From the NCBI GenBank assembly GCA_036169595.1, contig CM069769.1:167501-192500 (forward strand): a stretch of 25,000 nt of DNA, read 5' to 3'. Source of the DNA: Dictyostelium firmibasis. Taxonomy: Eukaryota > Evosea > Eumycetozoa > Dictyosteliales > Dictyosteliaceae. Of this stretch, positions 9,120 to 21,924 are shown piece by piece (within the stretch, counting starts at the first letter, position 1; each line of letters begins with the position of its first letter). The translations under genes and the position numbers were made by a program. Under the pieces are notes generated by a model. The model was not told the DNA's origin. It ran no database searches and saw only the letters and a program-made list of their open reading frames with translations.

Positions 9120-10592
9120 TTAAGATATTATAGTTGATTCATAACCAAATTTTAATTCATCAATAAATGTTGATACTAATTGTTCTAAATCATAAGATTT
9201 TAATTGTTCAACCATTTTTCTAACAACTTCCTCTCTTTCATATTCTGGTATTAAATTATAAACCTCAACAACTCTATTGAATGAATTTTGAAAATTACTA
9301 GTTGATGACATAGTTGATGTTAATGTCGTAGTTGTAATTAAATTATTATTATTATTATTATTTATAGTGTTATTATTATTATTTATATTATTATTTATAT
9401 TATTATTATTATTATTATTAACCATTAAACTATTAAAATTTGAAGATGAAGTTGTTGTTGAAATTGGTAATTTATTTATACTTTTTTTACCAATTAATTG
9501 AGCACTACCACTTGATTCACTTTCATTATCATTATCATCAGCATCTTCTTCATCCTCATCAGCGTCATCATCTTCTTCATTTTTTATTGATTGTTGATTT
9601 TTAGATGATGAAGATATTGAATTAAATGATGGAGTAGAGGATGAAGATGAACATAATGAGTCAGTTTTTTGAGAATGTAAACTACTGTTGTAAGGTTCCA
9701 TATCATATTCAGCGCCATGTTGTTGGTATAAATTTTTAATCCATTTACTTTGACTATCTTGTGATTTTTGTAGCTTTTTCAATTTATCAGTTAAAATTTC
9801 ATGAAATGTTCTTTTCTTTAAAATTGGTATACCCTCTTTTTTGACATGGTCCAATTTTGATACGATTCGGATTGGATGTGATACGACACAAATGTTTGTA
9901 ACATTTAAACTGTGAATAGAATTATTACCAATGTTTGTTAGAATTGTACTAATTGGTTCAGTGTTGGATGGAGTTGGTGCTGAACAATGACTGATATGTA
10001 ACACCACTAAAAACATAGAACCTTGATGCTGACTTGATAAAATTCCAACTTTAACATCAACACAAACTTCAGATCCATCTTCAGAAACTGTAGCAACATA
10101 TTGTAATGGTTCATTATGAATGAAATCAACCATTTTTGGTGGATCACTATCATAGAGCAATGTTGCCTTTATAACATAATTTTGAAAATTAAATTGTAAA
10201 GGTTCTTTTGATCTTAATGTTATTCCAAATGGTGTATTCTTAACAACAACATGAACATGTTTTACAAATGTTGATGGTTTTTGTAATTGTAATAAAACTT
10301 GTTGTGCATAATATGGGTTCATTGAATTTGCAGAATAATGTTGTTGCTGTTGTTGTTGTTGTTGTTGTTGTTGTTGCGGTAATTGTGATGGTGTTTGTGG
10401 TTGTGATGTTGGTGTTGAAGTTGAACTATTCGATTTTGATTTAGATGATGGTGAATCACAATTTGATGTTGAGGATTTTAATTTATTATTTGATGTTGCA
10501 TTGTTATTAGCTGATGTCGGTGAAAATTTAATTTCTTCAACTGCAACTGCAACTTGTTTTGTTAATTCAATTAATGCTTGATTTACTATCAT
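9120..10592 (-). CDS. CudA-family transcription factor
   Basis: Single-exon gene of 490 residues on the minus strand. It has a short conserved-looking N-terminus (1-25), a low-complexity Ser/Thr/Gln segment with Gln run 73-84, then a non-repetitive core of about 105-275 (STFVKHVHVVVKNTPFGITL ... VSHPIRIVSKLDHVKKEGIP ... LKKRTFHEIL). I recognise the core as the DNA-binding domain of CudA, a nuclear regulator of late development distantly related to STAT DNA-binding domains. An acidic patch (339-359), Asn runs (392-417) and a conserved-looking C-terminal helix pair (about 438-480) follow. The dictyostelid family includes CudA and Spores Absent A (a PKA-dependent sporulation regulator). I cannot say which member this is, although 490 residues is shorter than I recall for CudA itself. 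The large promoter region upstream carries G/T-rich boxes. Confidence 0.88.
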   Translation of the reverse strand: MIVNQALIELTKQVAVAVEEIKFSPTSANNNATSNNKLKSSTSNCDSPSSKSKSNSSTSTPTSQPQTPSQLPQQQQQQQQQQQQHYSANSMNPYYAQQVLLQLQKPSTFVKHVHVVVKNTPFGITLRSKEPLQFNFQNYVIKATLLYDSDPPKMVDFIHNEPLQYVATVSEDGSEVCVDVKVGILSSQHQGSMFLVVLHISHCSAPTPSNTEPISTILTNIGNNSIHSLNVTNICVVSHPIRIVSKLDHVKKEGIPILKKRTFHEILTDKLKKLQKSQDSQSKWIKNLYQQHGAEYDMEPYNSSLHSQKTDSLCSSSSSTPSFNSISSSSKNQQSIKNEEDDDADEDEEDADDNDNESESSGSAQLIGKKSINKLPISTTTSSSNFNSLMVNNNNNNNINNNINNNNNTINNNNNNNLITTTTLTSTMSSTSNFQNSFNRVVEVYNLIPEYEREEVVRKMVEQLKSYDLEQLVSTFIDELKFGYESTIIS

Positions 10593-10617
10593 TTTATTTT
10601 TATTTAATACAATAAAA

Positions 10618-10650
<33 letters not shown>

Positions 10651-11444
10651 CTTTTTTATAATTATACAACAATTTATAATACTACAATGTAGTTTTTTAT
10701 TTTTATTTTTTTTATTTTTTTAAAATGTGGTTATTTAAAATTGATTTTTTGATCAAATATGGTAATAATACAACAAGTGAATTTTTTTTTTTTATTGTTT
10801 AATTTTTTGGTAAACGATTAAGAATATTTATAAAATAACAACAAATAAAATTTTTATTTTACAAATATATCACATAAAAAAAATAAAAAAAAAAAAAAGA
10901 TATTTATTGATTTAATTTAAACCAAAAATAAAATAAAAAACAATTTCTATTTATTTTTTATTTGTTTTATTTAAATCAAAAAAAAATAATTTTATATAAA
11001 AAAAATAAAATAAACATTACTTTAAAAAAAAAAAAATATATATATATCTTTAAAATATATATAGAGATAATTATATTATTTATATTATTTTCATTTCATT
11101 TCATTTTATTAATTTTTATATATCACACTTTTTAATTTACTTTACCTTGTTTAAAAGTAAAATCTTATTATAATTTATATGTTTTAATAGATTTAAGTGA
11201 ATTTGATCTACAATCCATTGGATAATATTTTTATTATTAATTATTAAAATTTAAATTTATTATATAATCATACTATAAAAGATTGATTTTTTTTTTTTTT
11301 TTTTTTTTTGTTATTTGTTTTTTTTTTTTTTTTTTTTTTTTTTATTAAATGGTTTTAAAAAAAGTAAAAGACAATAAAAAAAAAAAAAATTATAATAAAA
11401 AAAATATATAAAAATTAAATAATAAAGATATATAATTGTTATTA

Positions 11445-11456
11445 GTGTGTGGTGTG
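11445..11456 (+). promoter_or_regulatory. G/T-rich box, candidate GBF (G-box) site
   Basis: GTGTGTGGTGTG in an otherwise AT-only spacer. G-box-binding factor of Dictyostelium binds alternating G/T-rich elements of this kind upstream of aggregation- and mound-stage genes. The site is about 850 bases upstream of the CudA-like start and 720 bases upstream of four-span gene B. Confidence 0.4.
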
Positions 11457-11468
11457 ATGAATCTGTTT

Positions 11469-11544
11469 ATGGTAGAATCTTTTTTGTGGGTTGTGGGTGT
11501 TAACACACTTAAAAAAAAAACAAAAAAAAAAAAGATTCTACTAT
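11469..11544. repeat. Inverted repeat enclosing the G/T boxes
   Basis: 13-base perfect arms TAGAATCTTTTTT (11473-11485) and its complement (11528-11540). They extend to about 17 pairs at 11469-11485 / 11528-11544 with one G-U pair. The 42-base loop contains the tandem TTGTGGGT boxes and the GTGTTAACAC palindrome. Confidence 0.6.
11484..11498 (+). promoter_or_regulatory. Tandem TTGTGGGT boxes, candidate GBF site (or reverse DUSE)
   Basis: Two copies of TTGTGGGT (11484-11491 and 11491-11498) share one base and run into the palindrome GTGTTAACAC (11497-11506). Read as G/T boxes they fit GBF. Read on the minus strand each is ACCCACAA, a match to the DUSE element found upstream of Dictyostelium small RNA genes. 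The sequence where such an RNA would start is A/T-only, so the GBF reading is preferred. Confidence 0.4.
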
Positions 11545-12015
11545 TAGATATTTAACCAATTATGAAATGAATTATATAAACCCAATACTAACATTTCTTA
11601 TTATAGTATAATAGTGGTTATTAATTCATATTGGAAATAGAGAAATAAACTATTCTAACGATCGGTATTGAATGAACGAATGAAAATAAAAAAATAAAAA
11701 AAAAAAAATAAAAAAAAAACATGAAAATTAAAAAAATAAAAAAAATAAAAAAACAATAAAAAAAATAAAGAAACCATTTTACAAATTAAGAGAAAATAAT
11801 AAATGAAGTTTTAACAAATTTACAAATTAAAATTGAATATGTTTTTATAAAATTAAATGAAGATAAATCAAACATTGTCAATAGATAATAGCAAGTTTTC
11901 AACAAAATTTTAAAAAAAAAAATAATTAATATTAATTTTATTTTCAAAGATTGTTGTGTATTTTTGGGTGTTCAATAATAAATTCACAAAATAATTTATT
12001 TTTTTGGTAGATTTG

Positions 12016-12066
<51 letters not shown>

Positions 12067-12173
12067 ATATAAAAAATTTTAAATATTTTATTTTTATGGT
12101 GTTAACTTATAAGGCTTAAAAAGAAAAAAAATTTAATTAACACATAAATTGTTAGAAAAAAAAAAAAAAAAAG

Positions 12174-13225
<1,052 letters not shown>

Positions 13226-14105
13226 ATATATTCACTCTCTCACTTTATAAAAAAAAAATCAATTTAGTCAATCTTAAATTAATTGTACATAAACTTCTTT
13301 TTCGAAAAAATAAAATAAATCATAGCGACTTTAATTTGTTAATAAAAAAAAATTCATTTTTGGTTGATAAAAAAAAGAAAAAAAAGAAATAAAATACTGA
13401 ATAATAACTTTGAATGGGTGTCCCATTTAAGTAATGTATATTTATTTGTGGAATTTTTGCTAAAAAATATTTAATACCAAAAAAAAAATAAAAAATAAAA
13501 AATAAAATAAAATCACAACAAATTCAAATGTATAATCGATATGTTTCGATGTTACGATCACATTCCTTTGGTCATTAATTTCAAATCTCAAAATGGACAA
13601 TATTTTTTTTTTTATTTTTTTTTTGTATCGAAAATTATTTTTTTTTTAACATTTCGCGTAATGGTCTCTAATGCTTGTAAAATAACTAAAATATTTGGAC
13701 AAAGAAAGAAATACATATGATTGTGCTAACTGAGTACCTTGAGAGAAATCCAAATTTTTTTTAAAAATCAATAATAATATGAAAACCTAGAATTTAAAGA
13801 AAATAAAAAAAAAAAAAAAATTAAAAGTCGACCATTTTTACGAATTGACTTAAAAAAAAGTGGAAAAAAAAAAAAATTTTTGATAAAGAGGTGTTTGCAG
13901 AATTTTTTTCTCGGTGCCCCTTTTTAATTTTTTTTCTTTTTTTTTTATTTTTTTCCTTACCCAAAAAAACAAAAAAAAAAAATTGATAAAAAGATATTTC
14001 AAAAAAAAAAAAAAAAAAAATTGATTTTTTTTTTTAGTGACAAAATCGTTTTTGAAAAAAAAAAATTAAAACCAAATTTTTCAAACAAAAATATAAATAT
14101 ACAGG
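13226..14105. other. Intergenic spacer between four-span genes B and C
   Basis: Starts with A-rich 3' UTR-like DNA and a small palindrome AATGGG-TGT-CCCATT at 13413-13427. Mixed-composition sequence follows at 13520-13600 and 13650-13740, then A and T runs up to the start of gene C. It should contain the gene C promoter. No gene seen. Confidence 0.55.
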
Positions 14106-14880
14106 ATGGAAATACCTTCAAAAGTTATTGTTTTCTTTTTTTTAGTATTAACAACAGTATGTTATTTTCTTTCTTTCTTTCTTTTTTTTTATTTTTATTT
14201 TATTTTATTTTATTTTATTTTTTTTTATTTTTTTTTATTTTTATTAACAATCAAAATTATGGTAATTTTTTATTATTAAGATTTTATCAATTATAACATT
14301 AATATTTTCATTTACACAAGTTAATGATATAACCAATGGAAAATATTATAAGGGAGGTTGTGATAGTGGACCAGTACCATATAGAGCGATTTCAACAGTT
14401 AATGGTAAAGAGATTGCATATTTTCAATGTGGATGGAGTTTGACTAGATCATTCGTTAGATGTTTATTACAATTTTTAATAGTGATTACAATCGTTATAC
14501 TTTTTATATTATATGCAAAGAAAAAGAAATCACAATTTTTAATTTTATTAGTATTTTTATTGTTATTGGGTTTTGCAGAGTTTTATTCATTTGGTGCAGA
14601 TGCTTCAGCTTTAAAGGGTTCTTATGATTTTTGTAATAATGATTCTACCCTTTCTATTCCAGGCAAAGAATGTCAATTCGGTAGATATTACGGTACTTTA
14701 GCATTCAATATTGCAACAACAATTAGTGTTTGTTTTGTTTCAATCTTTACTTTTATAAAAAGAAATAAACTCTTTGATGATCATAATGCTCATCATCAAC
14801 AATTTGATAAAGAAATTAAAGGATACGCAAATCCTTCAACTCGATTATCAAAAGGTAATGAAGCATATAGTTCAATTTAG
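14106..14880 (+). CDS. Four-membrane-span protein, unknown function (family member C)
   Basis: Two exons: 14106-14156 and 14281-14880. The phase-0 intron has a GTATGT donor, and the product is 216 residues. The first hydrophobic segment is split by the intron (MEIPSKVIVFFFLVLTT joined to ILSIITLIFSF), exactly as in member B. Outer loop 1 has Cys44 and Cys67-Gly-Trp69. Spans 2 and 3 are about 76-96 and 101-117. Loop 2 has Cys135 (YDFC) and Cys148, followed by YYGTLAFN and a fourth span. The hydrophilic tail has His and Lys residues. The intron between spans 2 and 3 that A and B carry is absent, so it was probably lost here. B and C are tandem and closest to each other, with A 7 kb away on the other strand. 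Function unknown. Confidence 0.83.
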
Positions 14881-15132
14881 GTTAAATAATAAAATAAAAA
14901 AAATAAAAAAAATAATAAAAAATAGGATTGAAAAAAAAAAATTAAAATTATTTTGTGAAAAAAGTTTTTTTAGATAGAATTGTATTTGCATTAATTCTCA
15001 AAATCCAATGTATTTATAGACTGAATTTAAATAAAAAAAATACTGATTCCTTTTAATTAGGGGAAACCAAGTTCTCACAGTCACAAATTTACAAAAAAAA
15101 AAAAAAAAAATTTTGATTATTACAACAATTTG

Positions 15133-15138
15133 TTTATT
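15133..15138 (-). terminator. AATAAA polyadenylation signal of the actin gene
   Basis: AATAAA on the minus strand, about 20 bases past the actin stop codon, followed by A/T-rich sequence. Typical placement for Dictyostelium mRNA 3' ends. Confidence 0.45.
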
Positions 15139-15158
15139 TTTTATTATTTTTAAATAAT

Positions 15159-16785
<1,627 letters not shown>

Positions 16786-17885
16786 TTATTTTGATTGTTC
16801 AATGAATGTAATTTCTTTTGCTTCTTTTTTACGATTACGAGCTTCGTATTGAAGTCTATTATCAATGATTCTTTTAACGATTTCAGTGGCGGTAAGACCT
16901 TCAGTGTGTTTAACTTCTTTATAAATACCTAATCCCTTTGGGAGTGTGTATGGGTCTACACCACCTTCTGGTCCAAGTACAACTTGATCATCACCATGAA
17001 CAACGACGTTGATATGAAGTGAATCGATCATATCTTTAGTGACACTGAATGGAGCACCAATGACGACTTCATCGACGTAACGACATGAAAGTACAGAGAG
17101 TACACGTTCATGAAGATTCATAATTGGGAAATTGCTACCTTTTTGTTCATGAACTACTCTATCATCATGAACACCAACGATGAGATAATCACCCAAAGCT
17201 CTTGCTTGTTTCAAAGCTTCAGTATGACCAACATGGAATAAATCGAAACCACCATCCATATAGATGATTTTATCATTTGGTTTTGGTGAACGACCTTCAG
17301 AGAATTGAACTATCTTTCTTGTGGTTGGAAGGAAATGTGATAAACTGGTGTATGGTGATTGTTTGTGTAAAGCGTTTGGATTAACGCCACCTAATGGTGA
17401 TGTTTGCTCACCAGATACATTCTGAAGATGATCTTTGGTACATAATAACATACGACCTACCAACTCGGTGGTTGAAACACCTTCAGTACGTTTAATGAAT
17501 CTAAATTTACCACTCTTTTTAATACCTTCATAGACATCTTTACCATCGGCACCAACAGAGATATCCTCACCATGTACACAAAAATCACAGTTTAAACTAT
17601 CCAAATACTCTTCAGTCAATGTATATGGTGCTCCCTCTGCAACTTCATCTGCCCATTTACAGGCACGCACTGCCTTATATCTTTCTTGTTCATTCATAAC
17701 TGGTGGTCCTTTATTTTTAGCAATCTCTTCATCTGTATGTACACCAACTACTAAAATATCTCCTAATTCTCTTGCTTGTCTTAATGCATTTGCATGTCCG
17801 AAATGCATTAACTTTTAAATTTTTTTTTTTTAATATTTAATTAATTTATCCCTATTTGGTTGAGAAAAAAAAAAAAAACCAATAA

Positions 17886-17919
<34 letters not shown>

Positions 17920-17991
17920 TTTTTTAAAACTTACATCAAAACAACCATCAACATAAACTCTAATTGGTTTTTTATTAGCTATAGTACTCAT
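16786..17991 (-). CDS. Ethanolamine-phosphate cytidylyltransferase (PCYT2/ECT type)
   Basis: Converts CTP and phosphoethanolamine to CDP-ethanolamine, the usual rate-limiting step of the Kennedy pathway to phosphatidylethanolamine. Two exons: 17935-17991 and 16786-17811. The 123-base intron has a GTAAGT donor and the product is 360 residues. The first exon encodes only MSTIANKKPIRVYVDGCFD. The splice restores DGCFDLMHFGHANALRQARE, the start of cytidylyltransferase domain 1. The protein has two tandem domains, which distinguishes it from single-domain choline-phosphate enzymes. Domain 1 has HFGH at 22-25 and RTEGVSTTE at 128-136. Domain 2 has DGGFDLFHVGH (HVGH at 212-215) and HTEGLTATE at 321-329, a variant of the usual RTEGIST motif. 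The enzyme is cytosolic or peripherally ER-bound, with no membrane segment seen. Length is normal for the family. Confidence 0.95.
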
Positions 17992-18230
17992 TGTGTAAAT
18001 ATATTTATTAAATTTTAATAAAAATAAAAAAAAAAAAAAAAAATAAAAATTGTGAAAAATAAAAAAAAAATTCAAAAAAAAAAAAAAAAAAAATAAAAAA
18101 ATAAAAAATTTTATTGCAAATCGATGTGATACCAAATTTCCCTTTTCGCCACCAAAAAAATTTTTTTTACCCAAATGAAATTGTTTTTATATATTTTTTA
18201 TTTATTTTTTAATTTTTTAATTAATTTAAT

Positions 18231-19723
18231 TTATTGATTAAAAAATGAATTTAAATCAATTTGTAAAAATTGTCTTGCATATGCAGGTATCATTGTATAA
18301 TTTGATGGTGGTGGGTATGGACCAGATTGACTACCCACACTAACATACATTTGATTTTCTTGATAGTCATAAATACCAATATGAATGTCACCAGTTTCCA
18401 ATTGAGCGGCAGCATTAATTAAAGAGGTAACATCGATTGAACCAAGTGATTTTTGAAGTACTGAAGCCAAACATTGATGATTGCTTGGTTGAACAAATTT
18501 ATCGATATAAATTACATCTTGAATTGCTGGATGAGCTGAAGGAGTTGGTGCAAATGATGGGAATGGTGTTTGATCATCAAATACTCTAACATATTCATTT
18601 GAATACTCGACAGCTTTAAAAGTGTTTGTTTGATTACTACCCAAACCTACGAAAATTGAGCAAGTTCTCTCAGCATTGATAATACGATTTAATGCTTCAT
18701 CAATTGATTCATCGAATTGAATAATTTCACGTAATAAGAAATGGAATGGAATACCTTCACGTGAACTAGTACCATTATAACCAAACCAATATTTCTCACA
18801 AATTCCAACATGTTGGCTGTAACCAGTAAGAGTACCCAAAAATCCTGCCCATGATAATGTAGCAAATTCATGACCACCATCGCCACCATTTGCAACTGAT
18901 TCTGGATGATAAATCATAACTGTTGGATGAAGTCTCAATGGATTCATTGGATCAAATCCAAAATCTAATGCTCTAAGTTGTAATAAACCTTTATTAAGTG
19001 TTGCTGAATTATATGCTCCAACCATTGAACATGCTGCTTTAATTAATTCTGGGAACATGTGTAATCTATTATAAAAAATATATATATAATTTAGTATAGG
19101 TTACAATAAATATAGGAATAAAAAAATAAAAAAAGAAAATAAATAAAATACCTTAAAATTGTTTTATATTCAATACCACTTCCATCAGCAATACCTTGCA
19201 TTTCTTCAAAAAATGCCTTTGGTGTGTATTTCTTTGTTAAATCAGCTGTAATATCTAATGCCAAACCAACACCACCTTCTTCAAGTGCATCAACTAAGAA
19301 TTTTGGTAAATAATCTGCATACTAGAGTTTTTTTAAAATGAATTAAAATTAGTATTTTCTTTATTATTATTTTATTAATTTAAAAATTATAATGATACAA
19401 ACTTTTGTAACTAATTCATTTACCATAACAGTAATGTAACCAAAAAAGTTTCCAAAAATATCATTAATTTCATTTTTTAATAATTGACCTTGTGCTAAAC
19501 CTCTTTCATAAGGAGTTCCATATAGTTCTATTACATTGACTAAATTATCTGGTGGTCCAATTTTATATAATTTTCCATTTGCAGTTTGATTTACTAAAAC
19601 TGGTGGTTGATTGTAAATTGGATATGGATTATCACTACCATCACAATCAACTTGTGCGTTGGTTATATTTATTAAAATTATACATTGAATTATTAAAAAT
19701 ATTATTTTATTTAATATTTTCAT
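18231..19723 (-). CDS. Secreted acid-ceramidase-like Ntn-hydrolase (Dcd1-like / peptidase C45 type)
   Basis: Three exons on the minus strand: 19403-19723, 19152-19321 and 18231-19065. Introns are 81 and 86 bases, and the frame is continuous for 441 residues. A signal peptide (1-23) ends NITNA-Q, so the protein is secreted or lysosomal. ELYGTPYERGLAQGQLL (about 66-82) matches the N-terminal helix region of C45 acyltransferase/ceramidase-like proteins. AACSMVGAYN (Cys176) followed by QLRALDFGFD (Arg195, Asp198) fits the N-terminal-nucleophile layout, with Cys as nucleophile after cleavage. GLGSNQTNTFKAVEYSNEYV is also typical of the family. Dictyostelium has proteins named dcd1A/dcd1B (acid-ceramidase-like), and this looks like one of them, but I cannot tell which. 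Amidase activity on a lipid amide is inferred, and the substrate is unknown. Several N-glycosylation sequons are present. Confidence 0.85.
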
Positions 19724-21181
19724 TTTGTTTATAAATATATATATATATATAGTTAATTTATTTAATTTAATTTACAAGAGTTTTATTTTTTATTTTTATA
19801 TTTTATTTTTATTTGGTTATTTTTTTACTTGTTATTTGTTATTTTTTATTTGTTATTTTTTAAAATCTTTGTAACATCAATGTTAAAATTTTTTTTTTTT
19901 TTAATATTGTGACTCTTTGTGGAATATCAAAAAATAAAAAGGAAAAAAAAAAAAAAAACTAGATATTTACAATCACAACAATTGTCTCTTTGGAAATTTA
20001 AAAAGAAATTTTTATCAAAAGAGAAAAGAAACACAAAAAAAAAAAATAGAATAAAAAAAAAAAAAAAAAAAAAACAATTTTAAATGACTAATATGAATGG
20101 GAAAAATAGAAAAAACATAACTTTCAATGGGTGGATTTTTAATCAAGATAGAATCTGGTATTTACGAATTTTTTTTTTATTTTTTATTATTTTTTTTTTT
20201 TTTTGAATTTTTATTTTTTGAAAAAACATAACTTTCATACACACGCATTATTCTAACGTCGCGCCTCTGAAGAAGATTTTTTTTTTTTTTTATATTTATT
20301 TTTTTTTTATTTTTTATTTTTTTTTTTATCTAAAAGTTTGCCTAAATTTAACTCGTAATAAAAAAAATCTTTTTGAATTTTTCCAACTCGATTTTTTATT
20401 ATATATTTTTTTTTTTTTAATTAATTATATTTACTTGCCATGTATAATTCTTTGTTTAACAAAACTTTATATAATTGTTTTTTTAATTAGAACCTTTATT
20501 TTTTTATTTTTTTATTTTTTTTATTTTATAAAATATATAAATAAATTTTTTTTTTTTTTTTTTTTTTAATTTTTTTTTTATCAATAAAAATCTCTTATTA
20601 TTAAAACCATATTCTCCATTTATAGAATTATTAAAAATATTCTTTTGAACTAAATTAAGATGATAATTGAGCGGCCATATAAAATATCAAAAAAAAAAAT
20701 ATAGTTTTATTGGAATACCAAATCATTATTTTTAATCTTAATACTCATTTTTAGAAATCCGAATATCAAAAAGTTTATAAACTCTTAGAAATAGAAACAT
20801 ATTAAACTTTATTTGAAAAAAAAAAAAAGTTATCCTATAGAAACTTTTTTGGTGAATCCCTTAATATTTTTTATTTTTTTTTTTTTTATTTTTTATTTTT
20901 TTTATATTTAAAAAAAGTTATTCATTAATTTTTTTTATTTTTATAATAATATACATTTTTATATTTATAATAAATATTGATCACCCATTTTTAAATTTTT
21001 CATTACATTTTACAATTTCGTTTTTACTAAAAATTTTTTAATCTTTTTTTACCACATTATTTTATTTAAATATATTTTACATAATTTTTAATATGGTGAC
21101 TATATCATATAGGTATAAATCTTTTATTATTTTACATAAATTATTTTAAAACTTGTAAATTTTATAAAATAGTTTTTTTTA

Positions 21182-21213
<32 letters not shown>

Positions 21214-21346
21214 TCATTTAAAAAAAACTATTTAAGAAAAGATTTTTATTTTCTTTATATCATTAAAAAAAATAATAAAGTAAAACTACTAATTCAAAAA
21301 AAAAAAAAAAAAAAAAATCATTAAAAATTTATTTAAAATAACAAAA
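19724..21346. other. 1.6 kb divergent promoter region
   Basis: Lies between the ceramidase-like gene (-) and the CBM49-like gene (+). Mostly A/T homopolymer DNA. Distinct items are a TA repeat at 19734-19751, an 18-base direct repeat (20109-20126 and 20220-20237), and a short GC-rich island (20241-20275, CGTCGCGCCTC). Mixed sequence at 20640-20860 shows no long frame. A long regulatory spacer suits developmentally controlled genes, but no gene is visible. Confidence 0.55.
20109..20237 (+). repeat. 18-base direct repeat pair
   Basis: GAAAAAACATAACTTTCA occurs at 20109-20126 and exactly again at 20220-20237. About 93 bases separate the copies, including CAATGGGTGG, AGATAGAATCTGG and T runs. 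The repeat contains a non-homopolymer core (CATAACTTTCA), so it is not a trivial A/T match. Confidence 0.7.
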
Positions 21347-21763
21347 ATGATGATCAAACAAATTTTATTAATCACTTTTATGATTGCAATGTTCTCATTT
21401 GCTGTTTATGGTGACAATCAATCAATGCAATTAACATTATCTCAAATGAAAAATTCAACATGGACAGATCAAGATGTTACTTATTCAATTTGGGTTGTTT
21501 CAGTAATTAATACCGGAACATCCAATGTTTATGATGCAATAATTACCCCAGAAAGTAATTTCCAAATCCAAAGAAAATCTGATGTTTGGAAATTAGACTT
21601 TGTTGACCCAACTCCAAAAGATTTACAACATGCCAAATTCCATTTCCCATCGTACATTTCTCAAAGTGGTTTATCATTCAACACAAGTTTCACATTTGGA
21701 TACATCAACAAAGGTTCAGAATCAGCAACTTTTTCAGTTTGTGATCTCGTTTTAACAAAATAA
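21347..21763 (+). CDS. Small secreted CBM49-like carbohydrate-binding protein
   Basis: Single-exon 138-residue protein. A signal peptide MMIKQILLITFMIAMFSFAV (cleavage about residue 22, after YG) is followed by one domain (about 27-136): LTLSQMKNSTWTDQDVTYS, WVVSVINTGTSNVYDAIITP, then SDVWKLDFVDP and LSFNTSFTFGYIN. The pattern of a beta-sandwich with N-T-G-T-S, conserved Trp residues (39, 49, 81) and a closing FGYI fits the CBM49 cellulose-binding domain. That domain is found in many Dictyostelium matrix, sheath and spore-coat proteins. The likely role is binding cellulose in the slime sheath, stalk or spore coat; this is an inference from the family. Only one Cys remains in the mature protein, so there is no internal disulfide. 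The ATG doublet at 21347 and 21350 leaves the exact start open by one codon. Confidence 0.82.
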   Translation: MMIKQILLITFMIAMFSFAVYGDNQSMQLTLSQMKNSTWTDQDVTYSIWVVSVINTGTSNVYDAIITPESNFQIQRKSDVWKLDFVDPTPKDLQHAKFHFPSYISQSGLSFNTSFTFGYINKGSESATFSVCDLVLTK

Positions 21764-21924
21764 AAGATGAACTAAGTTTTCCTTTGCTTTTTTTTGAAAA
21801 AAAAAAGATATAAAAAAAAAAAAAAAATTTAATAAACCTGATAATTATTTTATGTTTTTGGATCATTAAGAAAATAAAAGAATGTTATTATGCTAGTATA
21901 TTATATATTTTTTTTAATAATTGT

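Larger units (their letters stand above)
10593..12173. other. 1.6 kb divergent promoter region (CudA-like gene / four-span gene B)
   Basis: Head-to-head spacer, mostly A/T, with T runs (10618-10650, 11287-11342) and a 46-A run at 12016-12061. Mixed-composition islands sit at 11440-11510 and 11640-11680. The first holds G/T boxes inside a potential hairpin (separate entries). No gene seen. Confidence 0.6.

Noticed and set aside
11300-11430. Small RNA gene downstream of the reverse DUSE-like boxes
   Set aside because: The region where the RNA would start is A/T-only, with no Class I RNA or snRNA features visible.
13413-13427. Palindrome AATGGG-TGT-CCCATT after four-span gene B
   Set aside because: Arms of only six bases. 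It could be chance and has no clear role in a eukaryotic 3' region.
17992-18174. Longer N-terminus for the cytidylyltransferase (frame continuing upstream of MSTIANKK)
   Set aside because: The upstream part is Phe-rich and encoded by T runs. MSTIANKKPIRVYVDGCFD starts where family members start.
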